Origin: Tessaracoccus sp. | Lineage (GTDB): Bacteria > Actinomycetota > Actinomycetes > Propionibacteriales > Propionibacteriaceae | NCBI RefSeq assembly: GCF_016714275.1 | Contig: NZ_JADJNP010000004.1 | Span: forward strand, 558,001-622,000 | Direction: 5' to 3' | DNA length: 64,000 nucleotides | Part shown: positions 8,320-16,258 of the stretch, one piece after another | Layout of the letters: each line of letters begins with the position of its first letter | Position numbering within the stretch: position 1 is the stretch's first letter | Notes under the pieces: model-generated | What the model was told of the DNA's origin: nothing | Seen by the model: the letters and a program-made list of their open reading frames with translations, nothing else | The model's database searches: none | Position numbers and translations under genes: made by a program

Positions 8320-9420
8320 CTACTTGATGGTCGCGAGAGCGGCGAGGACCTTGTCGCGGAGGCCGGCGCTCAGCGGCGCGGAGCCCGCGGACGCCGCGGC
8401 GGCGGCCTGGCCTTCCTCGGAGGCGACGTACTCGAGGTACGACTTCACCAGCGCTCCCTTGGCGGGGTCCTTGTACTCGGCGCAGGCGATGCCATAGGAG
8501 ACGAGCACCAGCGGGTAGCCGGTGGCGGTGCGGTCGAGCGCGATCGCGATGTCGTTCTCGGCGCGACCCTCCTCGATCGGGGACGCCTCGAGCGCCTTGA
8601 TGGCGGCTTCCTCGGTCGGCAGCTCGAAGGCGCCGTCCGGGCCGACCTTCGCGATGCTGGCCTTTCCGGCCTGGGATGCGTCGGCGTACCCGATGGTGCC
8701 TGCGCCGCCAGTCACGGCGGCGACGACGCCGGAGGTGCCCTTCGCGGCCTCGCCACCCTGCAGCGGCCACTCCTCGACGGAACCGCCGGTCCACACATCC
8801 GCGGCCGCGACGGCCAGGTAGTCGGTGAAGTTGCCGGTGGTGCCCGACTTGTCGGAGCGGTGGACGGCGGTGATGGCCAGGTCGGGGAAGGTGGCGCCGT
8901 CGTTGATGGCGGCGATGGCCGGGTCGTTCCAGTTGGAGATGTCGCCGTGGAAGATCTTGGCAAGGACCTCAGGGGTCAGGTTGAGTTCGGTCACGCCGTC
9001 GAGGTTGAAGACGACGGCGATGGGAGAGACGTAGATCGGCACGTCGATGGCGGCCGAGGCGTCGGCGCAGCCCTTGAAGGCGCCGGCGACGTTCTCTTCG
9101 GTCTTCAGCGCGCGGTCGGAGCCCGCGAAGTCGGCGCCGCCGCCCATGAAGGCCTCGCGCCCGGCGCCGGAGCCGTCGGGGGAGTAGTTGATGGTCACGG
9201 CGGTGTTGGCGGTCTGGAAGGCGGCGATCCAGGTTTCCTGTGCCACCTTCGCCGACGACGCGCCCTTGCCGGCGAGTGTGCCACTCAGGCCTGAGCTGGT
9301 CCCGGGCGTGTCCGAGCCGGTGGTGCCGGGCGTGCCTGCACCGGGGATCTCGTTCGCGGCGCAGGCGGAGAGCGAAAGCGCGGCTGCGAGCCCGAGCGCG
9401 GCGGTAAGTCTAGTGTTCAT
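8320..9420 (-). CDS. pstS: Phosphate-binding lipoprotein PstS
   Basis: A 366-residue lipoprotein whose signal ends in LSLSAC (Cys20), followed by a Gly/Thr-rich tether. The fold signatures include GSGAGREAF and SDRALKTEE near the N-terminal half and HRSDKSGTTGNF, the phosphate-binding loop. It captures phosphate outside the membrane and hands it to PstCA. The ATG at 9420 is chosen because it opens the lipoprotein signal. No purine-rich ribosome site precedes it. A Pho box 41 bases upstream points to induction by phosphate starvation. Confidence 0.96.
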   Translation of the reverse strand: MNTRLTAALGLAAALSLSACAANEIPGAGTPGTTGSDTPGTSSGLSGTLAGKGASSAKVAQETWIAAFQTANTAVTINYSPDGSGAGREAFMGGGADFAGSDRALKTEENVAGAFKGCADASAAIDVPIYVSPIAVVFNLDGVTELNLTPEVLAKIFHGDISNWNDPAIAAINDGATFPDLAITAVHRSDKSGTTGNFTDYLAVAAADVWTGGSVEEWPLQGGEAAKGTSGVVAAVTGGAGTIGYADASQAGKASIAKVGPDGAFELPTEEAAIKALEASPIEEGRAENDIAIALDRTATGYPLVLVSYGIACAEYKDPAKGALVKSYLEYVASEEGQAAAAASAGSAPLSAGLRDKVLAALATIK

Positions 9421-9430
9421 GGAAGGAAAG

Positions 9431-9655
9431 CTAGGCCGCGAAGGTAACGCAACCGGCGGCCCTGGGTGAACGCTGGGTGAACGCTTCCGGCAGCGGCCAG
9501 AGCACGCTGGAAAGGCGGACGTAGCGGATCCGGGTGACCTCGCCCTCGGTTGATGCGGTCTCCGTGAACCAGGGGTGATGGTCGAACCGGGCGTGAACCT
9601 CGGAAGGCTGACCGCCGCGCGTGTTGCCCTGGTAGGTGAAGGAGACCCGGTACAT
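9431..9655 (-). CDS. Possible small protein upstream of pstS
   Basis: This 74-codon frame (MYRVSFTYQG to VTFAA) has coding-like composition, unlike the Arg/Pro-rich shadow frames around it, and a weak AGGGTGG ribosome site before its ATG. The frame stays coding-like for about 15 codons upstream of the ATG, so the true start may be earlier. No family is recognised. Against it, its last third contains the Pho box of pstS, so the frame could be a chance product or a decayed gene. Confidence 0.3.
   Translation of the reverse strand: MYRVSFTYQGNTRGGQPSEVHARFDHHPWFTETASTEGEVTRIRYVRLSSVLWPLPEAFTQRSPRAAGCVTFAA
9461..9482 (-). promoter_or_regulatory. Pho box upstream of pstS
   Basis: Read on the minus strand, two adjacent 11-base units occur, GTTCACCCAGC and GTTCACCCAGG. 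This is the direct-repeat unit bound by PhoP in Streptomyces and relatives. The box ends 41 bases before the pstS start, the expected place for an activator. It supports phosphate-starvation control by a PhoP-type regulator encoded elsewhere. Confidence 0.85.
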
Positions 9656-9788
9656 GCCACCCTGATCGAGCGCGACCCGGCGCGCGTCGGGTCCCTTTAC
9701 CTGTGATGGCCGTCTCCTTCGACCGGGTGCGTGACACGACGAACACAGCCTACGGCGTCGTCGTGATCCGCGATGTTGCAGCCCCCGA

Positions 9789-10661
9789 TCAGGCGGTCGG
9801 CTTGTGGATCTCCCTCGCGACGATCTGGCCGTCATCGTCGCGGTGCAGGACGATTGCCTCTCCGACGACCATCGCCCGCGGCTCGAGGCCGAGGCCCGTG
9901 AACATCTGTGGCAGCACCGGGCGGTGGCCGCAGATCGCCGTTGGCTGGTCCATGGTGGCCAGGAGGCGCGCCATGAACTTGCGCACGTCCTTCGGACGCA
10001 CCGTGCCTTCCTCCTCGGTCAGAACATCGGCGGTCGCGACATCGAGGCCCGCGAACTTCGCGTACGGGGCGAGCGTCTGCGCGCACCGGGTCGACGACGA
10101 CGACGCCAGCGCCGCGACGCCGTAGGCGTCGAGGACCGCGATCAGCTCCTTCGCCTGGCGGCGGCCGCGGCTGGTGAGGCGTCGCTCCTGGTCACGACCG
10201 GTCCAGTTCCTGCGCAGCATCGCTTTGCCGTGACGCACCAGGACGAGCGGAATGGTGTGCGGGGTGAGCAGTGCGGCGGCGAGGACACGGCGCTCCGTGT
10301 TGTAGGTGAGCTTCCGCATCGCCTTGGCGACCTTCATCCACTTCGTCCGATCGACCTCGTCGTTGGGGATGAACTCCCGCTGCTCGACGACGACCGCCCG
10401 CCAGTACTCGACCGTCTTCGGGCCGCGTGACACGTTGTAGCGGATCGTCGGCAGCCGCAAGCCCAAGCGCACGACGTAGCCCGTCTCCTCCAGCACCTCC
10501 CGCACCGCCGTCGCGGGCGACAACTCGTCGACTTTGCCCTTGCCCTTCGGCAGGGACCAGTCGTCGTAGCGCTGTCGGTGGATGAGGAGGACCTCCTGGT
10601 CGTCGCCCTCCCCGCGCAACACGACGGCGCCTGCGGCGCGTACCTTCGCCCGCTTCGTCAT
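9789..10661 (-). CDS. mutT1: Nudix hydrolase fused to a histidine phosphatase (MutT1 type)
   Basis: The 290-residue protein joins a Nudix domain (residues 1-130) to a phosphoglycerate-mutase-like phosphatase domain (135-290). The Nudix box runs from Gly40 to about residue 62 with REVLEETGY, and the phosphatase motif is VRHGKAM (Arg143, His144) with a second His in ICGHRP. This layout matches mycobacterial MutT1, which hydrolyses 8-oxo-dGTP and Ap4A and lies beside ppk there too. Its ATG overlaps the ppk stop by four bases, so it is translated with ppk. The symbol rests on architecture and neighbourhood. Confidence 0.88.
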   Translation of the reverse strand: MTKRAKVRAAGAVVLRGEGDDQEVLLIHRQRYDDWSLPKGKGKVDELSPATAVREVLEETGYVVRLGLRLPTIRYNVSRGPKTVEYWRAVVVEQREFIPNDEVDRTKWMKVAKAMRKLTYNTERRVLAAALLTPHTIPLVLVRHGKAMLRRNWTGRDQERRLTSRGRRQAKELIAVLDAYGVAALASSSSTRCAQTLAPYAKFAGLDVATADVLTEEEGTVRPKDVRKFMARLLATMDQPTAICGHRPVLPQMFTGLGLEPRAMVVGEAIVLHRDDDGQIVAREIHKPTA

Positions 10662-12739
10662 CGGGTGGCGCGCCTGGCCTTGGCCTGCTGAATGAGGGAC
10701 TCTTGCAGGTCGGTCAAGGGAGTGCCGTCCTCGTCGGTGGTGTGGGCGGCCCACTCGGAGTCCGTGAGCTCCCAGTGGACGACCTCGGGCGAGAACGCCT
10801 GCTCGAACAGGTTCTCCACCTGCTGGATGTGTTCGGGATGCGTGAGCGAGACGATGGCCTCGACGCGCCGGTCGAGGTTGCGGTGCATGAGGTCCGACGA
10901 CCCGATCCCGACGAGCGGGCGGCCTCCACCCGCGAACCAGAACACCCGCGAGTGCTCGAGGAACCGGCCGAGGATTGATCGGACGCGCAGGTTCTCACTC
11001 AGCCCTGGCACGCCGGGCCGGATGGTGCAGATCCCCCGCACGAGCATGTCGACGGGAACGCCGGCCTGCGACGCCCGGTACAGCGCATCGATCAGCGCCT
11101 CGTCGACGACAGAGTTCACCTTGATCTTCACGCCCGACGGCAGCCCCGCCTCGTGGTTGGCGATCTCATTCTCGATCCGATCGAGCAGACCCTGCCGGAT
11201 GCCGTGCGGGGCGACGAGCAGGCGACGGTAGTTCGTCTCCTGTGTCATGCCCGACAGATGGTTGAAGAGGCGGGCGACGTCGTCGGTGATGATCGGATTC
11301 GACGTCAGGAGTCCCATGTCCTCGTACAGGCGCGCCGTCTTCGGGTTGTAGTTGCCCGTACCGATGTGCGCGTAGCGGCGGAGCCCGCCGTCCGCCTCCG
11401 CCCGGACGATGAGGGACAGCTTGCAGTGCGTCTTCAGCCCGAGCATGCCGTAGACGACATGGACGCCGTACTGCTCCAGCTTTCGCGCCCAGCCGATGTT
11501 GTTCTGCTCGTCGAAGCGGGCCTTGATCTCGACGATCGCCAACACCTGCTTGCCGGCCTGCGCCGCCTCGATCAGTGCGTCGACGATGGGCGAGTCGCCC
11601 GACGTCCGGTACAGCGTCTGCTTGATGGCGAGCACGGCGGGGTCGGCGGCGGCCTGCTCGATGAACCGCTGCACCGAGGTGGCGAACGAGTCGTACGGAT
11701 GCTGCACGAGGACGTCACGCAGCTTCAACGCCTTGAACAGATCGGCAGGCCGGGCCGACTCGACCTGGGCGAGGTCGGGGTGCGTGATCGGCAGGAAGTT
11801 CGGGTACTTGAGGTCCTCGCGGCGCGAGCCGCCCAGCGCGAAGAGGCTGGTGAGGTCCAGCGGCGCGGCGATGCGGAAGACCTCGTCGTCGGTGACGTCG
11901 AGCTCGGCCATCAGCATCGCGAGGATCCCCTCGTCGATGTCCTCCTCGACCTCAAGGCGCACCGGCGGCCGGCCCACCTTGCTGCGCAGGAGCTCCTTCT
12001 CGAGCGCAAAGAGGAGATTCTCGGCATCGTCCTCCTCGACCTCGATGTCCTCGTTGCGCGTCACCCGGAACGTCGTGTGGGCCAGCACCTGCATGCCCGT
12101 GAACAGCTGCCCCAGGTGGCGGGAGATGATCTCCTCCAGCGGGATGAAACGGCCCTCGCCCAACCGGACCAGCCGGTCGAGGATGCCGGGCACCTTGACC
12201 CGGGCGAACTGCCGCGCACCCGTGGCGGGGTTGCGGAGCTGCACCGCGAGGCTGATCGACAGCCCGGAGATGTAAGGGAACGGGTGCGAGGGGTCGACGG
12301 CGAGCGGCGTCAGCACGGGGAAGATCCGCTCGGCGAACAGCGCCCGCATCGAGTCCTTCTCCGCCGCCGTCAGCTCGTCCCACTTCAGGATCTCGATGCC
12401 CTCCGCGGCCAGGGCAGGGCGCACGTCCTCCTGGAAGATCCGCGACTGCTCCGTAACGAGCCCGCGGACCCGGTCGAGGAGCTCGGTGTGCAACTCGCCG
12501 GGCATCTTGCCCGCGACGGTGGGAACGGCCACGCCGGCGGCGATGCGGCGCTTCAGGCCCGCCACGCGCACCATGAAGAACTCGTCGAGGTTCGAGGAGA
12601 AGATGGCGAGGAACTTTGCGCGCTCGATCAGGGGGACGCGCTGGGCGTCGCGGGCCTGGTCGAGCACGCGATCGTTGAACGCGAGCCAGCTCAACTCGCG
12701 GTCGAGATAGCGGTCGGCCGGCAGCGGCGTCTCGGTCAC
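10658..12739 (-). CDS. ppk: Polyphosphate kinase 1
   Basis: A 693-residue enzyme that makes polyphosphate from ATP. It has the N-terminal RELSWLAFNDRVL start, the SSNLDEFFMVRVAGL motif, and the two PLD-like active-site histidines, His438 in KTHCK and His596 in LEHSRVF. The GTG start overlaps the mshD stop by four bases. Its placement between mshD and mutT1, close to pst, ties phosphate uptake to phosphate storage. A second, unrelated polyphosphate kinase (PPK2) lies at 24765. Confidence 0.97.
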   Translation of the reverse strand: MTETPLPADRYLDRELSWLAFNDRVLDQARDAQRVPLIERAKFLAIFSSNLDEFFMVRVAGLKRRIAAGVAVPTVAGKMPGELHTELLDRVRGLVTEQSRIFQEDVRPALAAEGIEILKWDELTAAEKDSMRALFAERIFPVLTPLAVDPSHPFPYISGLSISLAVQLRNPATGARQFARVKVPGILDRLVRLGEGRFIPLEEIISRHLGQLFTGMQVLAHTTFRVTRNEDIEVEEDDAENLLFALEKELLRSKVGRPPVRLEVEEDIDEGILAMLMAELDVTDDEVFRIAAPLDLTSLFALGGSRREDLKYPNFLPITHPDLAQVESARPADLFKALKLRDVLVQHPYDSFATSVQRFIEQAAADPAVLAIKQTLYRTSGDSPIVDALIEAAQAGKQVLAIVEIKARFDEQNNIGWARKLEQYGVHVVYGMLGLKTHCKLSLIVRAEADGGLRRYAHIGTGNYNPKTARLYEDMGLLTSNPIITDDVARLFNHLSGMTQETNYRRLLVAPHGIRQGLLDRIENEIANHEAGLPSGVKIKVNSVVDEALIDALYRASQAGVPVDMLVRGICTIRPGVPGLSENLRVRSILGRFLEHSRVFWFAGGGRPLVGIGSSDLMHRNLDRRVEAIVSLTHPEHIQQVENLFEQAFSPEVVHWELTDSEWAAHTTDEDGTPLTDLQESLIQQAKARRATR

Positions 12740-13602
12740 GGAACCTCTCCTGGGGCCTGGTAGCTGGTGTCGGTCTGCGCGATCTCGAAGCCCGCGTTCC
12801 GGTACAGCCTAACCACCCTCCGCTCGGAGGCCTCCACATACAGCTGAACTCGGGTGTCGCCGACGGTGGCGAGATGGTCCAATCCGCGGTTCAGGAGCAC
12901 CCTTCCCAGGCCCTTTCCCTCGTGTCCGGGGGCGACGGCCAACACGTACACCTCCCCGAGTCCGCCGCCGTGGCGCTTGGTCCAATGGAAGCCCGCGACC
13001 TCGCCGTCGGTCGTGCGGGCGACGAAAAGCCCTTCCGGGTCGAACCAGTCCTGCGCCGTGAGCTGGTCGAACTCCTCGACGGTCAACCGGCCCTGCTCCG
13101 GGTGATGCGCGAACGCGGCGGCGTTCACCGCGACGACCTGCTCCCGGTCTCCCGTCATGAACGGGCCGATCTCGTAGCCGGCCGCCGTCGCGTCGTCGCC
13201 GACGACGGGAAGGTCGCGCTCCATCCGCAGCAACTCGCGGGTGGCGACCATACGCATGCGGCGGGCTAGCTCCGGAGCGCCCGGCAGCGTGCCGAACGCC
13301 CAGAGCGAGAAGGTGGGGTAGGCGCGCAGCGCCTCCGTGAGCAACTCGGTGGCGACGCCCTGGCGGCGGTGCTGCGGATGCACACCCACCTGCAGCGTCG
13401 ACTCGCGCTCGTCGCAGACCACGAAGCCGTGTGGGTCCGATCGGCGACCCATGAAGAAGAAGTCCGCGTCGCGCAGGCCATCGATGCCCAGCGACGCGGA
13501 CTCATTGATGGGGGAGATGCCGTCATGTGCGGTGATCTCGGCGACGAGCCCGCGCAGGGCATCCTGCATCGTTGGGGTCAGCGTGGTCAGGTTAACCAGC
13601 AC
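12736..13602 (-). CDS. mshD: Mycothiol synthase
   Basis: A 288-residue protein with two GNAT acetyltransferase domains: VGVHPQHRRQGVATELL in the N-terminal half and VLAVAPGHEGKGLGRVLL in the C-terminal half, both acetyl-CoA loops. MshD acetylates cysteinyl-glucosaminyl-inositol, the last step of mycothiol synthesis. The GTG at 13602 is chosen because GGGAGGG lies five bases upstream and because it fits the family length; it lies inside the last codons of glnR, an eleven-base overlap. glnR-mshD adjacency is also known in mycobacteria. Confidence 0.93.
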   Translation of the reverse strand: MLVNLTTLTPTMQDALRGLVAEITAHDGISPINESASLGIDGLRDADFFFMGRRSDPHGFVVCDERESTLQVGVHPQHRRQGVATELLTEALRAYPTFSLWAFGTLPGAPELARRMRMVATRELLRMERDLPVVGDDATAAGYEIGPFMTGDREQVVAVNAAAFAHHPEQGRLTVEEFDQLTAQDWFDPEGLFVARTTDGEVAGFHWTKRHGGGLGEVYVLAVAPGHEGKGLGRVLLNRGLDHLATVGDTRVQLYVEASERRVVRLYRNAGFEIAQTDTSYQAPGEVP

Positions 13603-14245
13603 GGGTTCCCTCCCGGGTGCTTGCGAAGCGGTAGCCGACGTTGCGGACGGTACCGATGTAGTGGTCGTACTGACCCAGCTTCGCACGCAGGCGCCGGACG
13701 TGCACATCGACGGTGCGGGTGCCGCCGTAGTAGTCGTAACCCCACACCTGGCTGACGAGCGTCTCGCGGGAGAGGACGCGGCCGGGATGCTGCATGAGGT
13801 AACGCAGCAGTTCGAACTCGGTGTAGGTCAGGTCGAGGGGCTCGCCGTCGAGCGTCGCGGTGTAGGCGGCGCCGTCGACCCGCAGCGGGCCGGCGGTGAA
13901 GACGTCAGGGTCCGCGCTGGCGCGGGTCAGGATGCGCAGCCGCGCGTCGAGTTCGGCGGGCTCGGAGCCGGCGGCGACGAAGTCGGTGAAGCCCCAGTCC
14001 GGGGCGAGGACCGCCAGCGCGGTCAGGGGGGCGAGGAGTAAGACCGGAGTGCCGACCGTCTTGGCGAGCGTCTGGCAGGTGGCGCGGGCGCTGGCGAGGT
14101 CGGTGCGGGCGTCGACGATGATGACGTCGACCGCCTCGGCCGCGAGCAGCGCGTCCGAGGCGGAGGCGGCGCCTCGGAGCTGATGGCTGAGGAGACGGAG
14201 CTCATCGGGGGGCTCACCCCCGGAGACGAACAACACTGCGCTCAT
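13592..14245 (-). CDS. glnR: GlnR-type OmpR-family response regulator
   Basis: A 217-residue regulator with an atypical receiver domain (VDVIIVDARTDLASAR, residues about 40-60) and a C-terminal winged helix (LDLTYTEFELLRYLMQHPGRV ... TRTVDVHVRRLRAKL). The wording of both domains matches actinobacterial GlnR, an orphan regulator of nitrogen assimilation that works without a dedicated kinase. The ATG at 14245 has AAGGAGG eleven bases upstream; a GTG 24 bases earlier is possible. It heads the overlapping chain glnR-mshD-ppk-mutT1, implying one transcript for nitrogen control, mycothiol and polyphosphate. Confidence 0.88.
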   Translation of the reverse strand: MSAVLFVSGGEPPDELRLLSHQLRGAASASDALLAAEAVDVIIVDARTDLASARATCQTLAKTVGTPVLLLAPLTALAVLAPDWGFTDFVAAGSEPAELDARLRILTRASADPDVFTAGPLRVDGAAYTATLDGEPLDLTYTEFELLRYLMQHPGRVLSRETLVSQVWGYDYYGGTRTVDVHVRRLRAKLGQYDHYIGTVRNVGYRFASTREGTRAG

Positions 14246-14283
14246 GGCCCGCATCCCTCCTTGACTCACGTGGGACTGCGTAA

Positions 14284-14314
14284 TCGTATCGCCGTCGTGT
14301 TACGTCGTGTTACG
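14284..14314 (-). promoter_or_regulatory. glnR promoter with tandem repeat
   Basis: The ten-base unit TCGTGTTACG (plus-strand reading) is repeated head to tail at 14295-14314. On the minus strand a TACGAT -10-like box lies at 14284-14289, so the repeat occupies the -35 region of glnR. GTAAC-type half-sites in tandem resemble GlnR or PhoP boxes, suggesting autoregulation or phosphate cross-control; which protein binds is not known. Confidence 0.45.
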
Positions 14315-14369
14315 GCGCGAGTCGGGTTCCCGCCCTCGCGGCGCTGCACCTCCTTGTTAGCATGGCCGA

Positions 14370-15134
14370 ATGGTTCAGCGCGTGCCGGATGAATACTTCC
14401 GGAAGCGGACGGCCGAGTCGGCGGAGGTCCGGGAGGATGACTCCTCCGGCCGCGCCGACGAGCGGCCCCGTCGGCCGCGCCCGCCGCGCGCCCCAGGCCC
14501 CCGCCGTCGGCGCCCCGCCGAGCAACAGGCGAGTGGGATCGCACCCAGCCTGCTGATCGTGCCGATCGTGCTCGCCGTCATCGTCGGGTTCCTCATCGGA
14601 CGGCTCCTTCCGAACCCGCTGGGCGATCCCAAGACGCCCGTTCCTTCGGTGGTGTCGCCCGGCCCGGTCGTGGATGTCGCCGTGTCCTTTGACAGTCCCG
14701 TCGCTGCCGTCGCCGCGCAGTACGCCACCGGCGAGTGCCGCGACGGTGCAGGCGGCGCCCCCGCAACGCTCCTCGACGACGACCCCAACACCGTGTGGCG
14801 GTGCCCCGGCGACGGTGTCGGCGAGGTGATCGACTTCACCTTCGACCAGCCCGTCCACCTCGTGGGCATCCGGCTGGTCAACGGCAACACCGCCGTCCCC
14901 GACCGTTTCCTCGCAGAGCGCAGGATCACCGCCATCCGCTGGATGTTCGCGGACGGCTCCTTCTTCGACCAGGGCTTCGCGCCCAGCGAGAGCTCACCGC
15001 AGGAGGTGCGCTTCCCGGAGACCACGACGGCACTCGCCCGCATGGAGATCCTCTCCTCCCTGCCCGGCGAGGACGAGGACACCGAGGCGGACTCGGTGTC
15101 GATCAGCTCCCTGGAGTTCCTGGCGCGCGCGTGA
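14370..15134 (+). CDS. Membrane-anchored protein with an F5/8-type (NADase-type) glycan-binding domain
   Basis: The 254-residue protein has a very basic, Arg/Pro-rich cytoplasmic N-terminus (1-57), one membrane segment (about 58-80, IAPSLLIVPIVLAVIVGFLIG) and an outer domain (about 100-254) with ATLLDDDPNTVWRCPGDGVGE and a VHLVGIRLVNGN strand. That is the discoidin-like carbohydrate-binding fold often attached to NADase toxins or kinases, here without a catalytic partner. The ATG follows TAGCAT by six bases, so translation is probably leaderless. It is divergent from glnR. Confidence 0.6.
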   Translation: MVQRVPDEYFRKRTAESAEVREDDSSGRADERPRRPRPPRAPGPRRRRPAEQQASGIAPSLLIVPIVLAVIVGFLIGRLLPNPLGDPKTPVPSVVSPGPVVDVAVSFDSPVAAVAAQYATGECRDGAGGAPATLLDDDPNTVWRCPGDGVGEVIDFTFDQPVHLVGIRLVNGNTAVPDRFLAERRITAIRWMFADGSFFDQGFAPSESSPQEVRFPETTTALARMEILSSLPGEDEDTEADSVSISSLEFLARA

Positions 15135-15160
15135 GTATTTCTGGCACGGGCTCATGGGAA

Positions 15161-15598
15161 CTACTCCCAGTCCGCGGTGTCGATCGTGATCGTGACAGGG
15201 CCGTCGTTGACCGATGACACCTTCATGTCGGCGCCGAAACGGCCTCGAAGGACGGTCGCGCCCAGTCCCTCGAGGGCGACGCAGAACTCCTCGACCAGTG
15301 GCTCCGACACCGGGCCGGGCGCCGCTTGGCTCCACGAGGGGCGACGGCCCTTGCGCGTCGAGGCGAACAGCGTGAACTGGCTGACGACGAGCACCGGGGC
15401 GTCGACGTCGCTCGCGCTCAGCTCGCCGTCCAGGATGCGGAGCCCCCAAATCTTCCGGGCGAGGGCCGCGCCGTCGGCGGCCGTGTCGTCGTGGCCGACG
15501 CCGACCAGAGCGAGCAGCCCGGGGCGGGGGAGCTCCGCGATCACCTCGCCGTCGACGGTGACGGAGGCGGACGACACCCGGGTCAGTACTACGCGCAT
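15161..15598 (-). CDS. dtd: D-aminoacyl-tRNA deacylase
   Basis: A 145-residue protein of normal DTD length. It carries SQFTLF (active-site SQ motif) and NDGPVT, close to the NxGPVT motif; the two loops form the D-chirality pocket that removes D-amino acids and glycine from tRNA. The ATG is six bases from a CAGAAT box, so it too looks leaderless, and it is divergent from the small membrane gene at 15634. Confidence 0.95.
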   Translation of the reverse strand: MRVVLTRVSSASVTVDGEVIAELPRPGLLALVGVGHDDTAADGAALARKIWGLRILDGELSASDVDAPVLVVSQFTLFASTRKGRRPSWSQAAPGPVSEPLVEEFCVALEGLGATVLRGRFGADMKVSSVNDGPVTITIDTADWE

Positions 15599-15633
15599 GG
15601 CCCCATTCTGGCCTGCTTCCTATACTCGGGGCC

Positions 15634-15765
15634 ATGAACGCCGTCTTGGTGTGGGTGCTGATCGCCGCCGCGGGGATCACGAGCGCGATCGCGCTCGTGG
15701 CGCTGGCCGCCGTCCTCTGGGGCCTGCGCCACCAGCTCCGGGAGAAGGAGAACCGTGAACATTGA
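15634..15765 (+). CDS. 43-residue single-pass membrane peptide
   Basis: The frame encodes MNAVLVWVLIAAAG, then a continuous hydrophobic helix to about residue 30, then a charged tail (RHQLREKENREH). TATACT lies seven bases before the ATG, an excellent leaderless promoter, which argues that the gene is real. Its stop overlaps the start of the nitrobindin-like gene by eleven bases, so translation of the two is coupled. No family is recognised; it may anchor or regulate its neighbour. Confidence 0.6.
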   Translation: MNAVLVWVLIAAAGITSAIALVALAAVLWGLRHQLREKENREH

Positions 15766-16258
15766 CATCGAGGTGCCCGAGGGCCTGAACCCGAAGCTGA
15801 CCGCGCTCGGCTGGCTCGTCGGCCGCTGGGAGGGCACGGGCAACGGCACCGATCACGAGGGCGCCGACTTCGCTTTCGAGCAGCGCATCGAGTTCAGCCA
15901 CAACGGCGGCGACTACCTGTTCTACGCGTCGCAGACCTTCCTGCTCGGCGAGGAGGGCGCGGATCCCGCCCCGCTCGGCATGGAGGCGGGCTTCTGGCGG
16001 CCGAAGGCCGACGCGTCGCTCGAGGTGACGCTGACCAACGCCGACGGGTGGACGGAGCTGCTCGTCGGGAAGATCCAGGTCACGCGGATCGACCTGCTGA
16101 GCGACGCCGTCGTGCGGACGGAGTCGGCGGAGGTCACGCACTCCGCGGGCCAGCGGCTCTACGGCAAGGTGGAGGGCGACCTGATGTATGCGCTCGACCG
16201 CGCCACCACCGAGCACGAACTGCGTCCCCACATGTGGGCGCGACTGAAGCGCGTCTGA
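15755..16258 (+). CDS. Nitrobindin-like heme-binding beta-barrel protein (DUF1794/FABP-like)
   Basis: A 167-residue protein with the family's opening motif LGWLVGRWEGTGNG and closing segment LRPHMWARLKRV, in which the His is the probable heme ligand. Nitrobindins bind ferric heme in a ten-stranded barrel and can react with nitric oxide or peroxynitrite. The GTG start has AGAAGGAG five bases upstream within the preceding small gene. It overlaps ygfZ by one base (TGATG), so the two are coupled. Confidence 0.85.
   Translation: MNIDIEVPEGLNPKLTALGWLVGRWEGTGNGTDHEGADFAFEQRIEFSHNGGDYLFYASQTFLLGEEGADPAPLGMEAGFWRPKADASLEVTLTNADGWTELLVGKIQVTRIDLLSDAVVRTESAEVTHSAGQRLYGKVEGDLMYALDRATTEHELRPHMWARLKRV

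Larger units (their letters stand above)
9421..9788. other. Intergenic region between mutT1 and pstS
   Basis: These 368 bases hold the pstS promoter region with its Pho box and the possible 74-codon minus-strand frame. The half nearer mutT1 (about 9660-9788) shows no convincing gene or hairpin. Confidence 0.5.

Noticed and set aside
11153..12763. 536-codon plus-strand open frame opposite ppk
   Set aside because: Antisense shadow of ppk without any recognisable domain.
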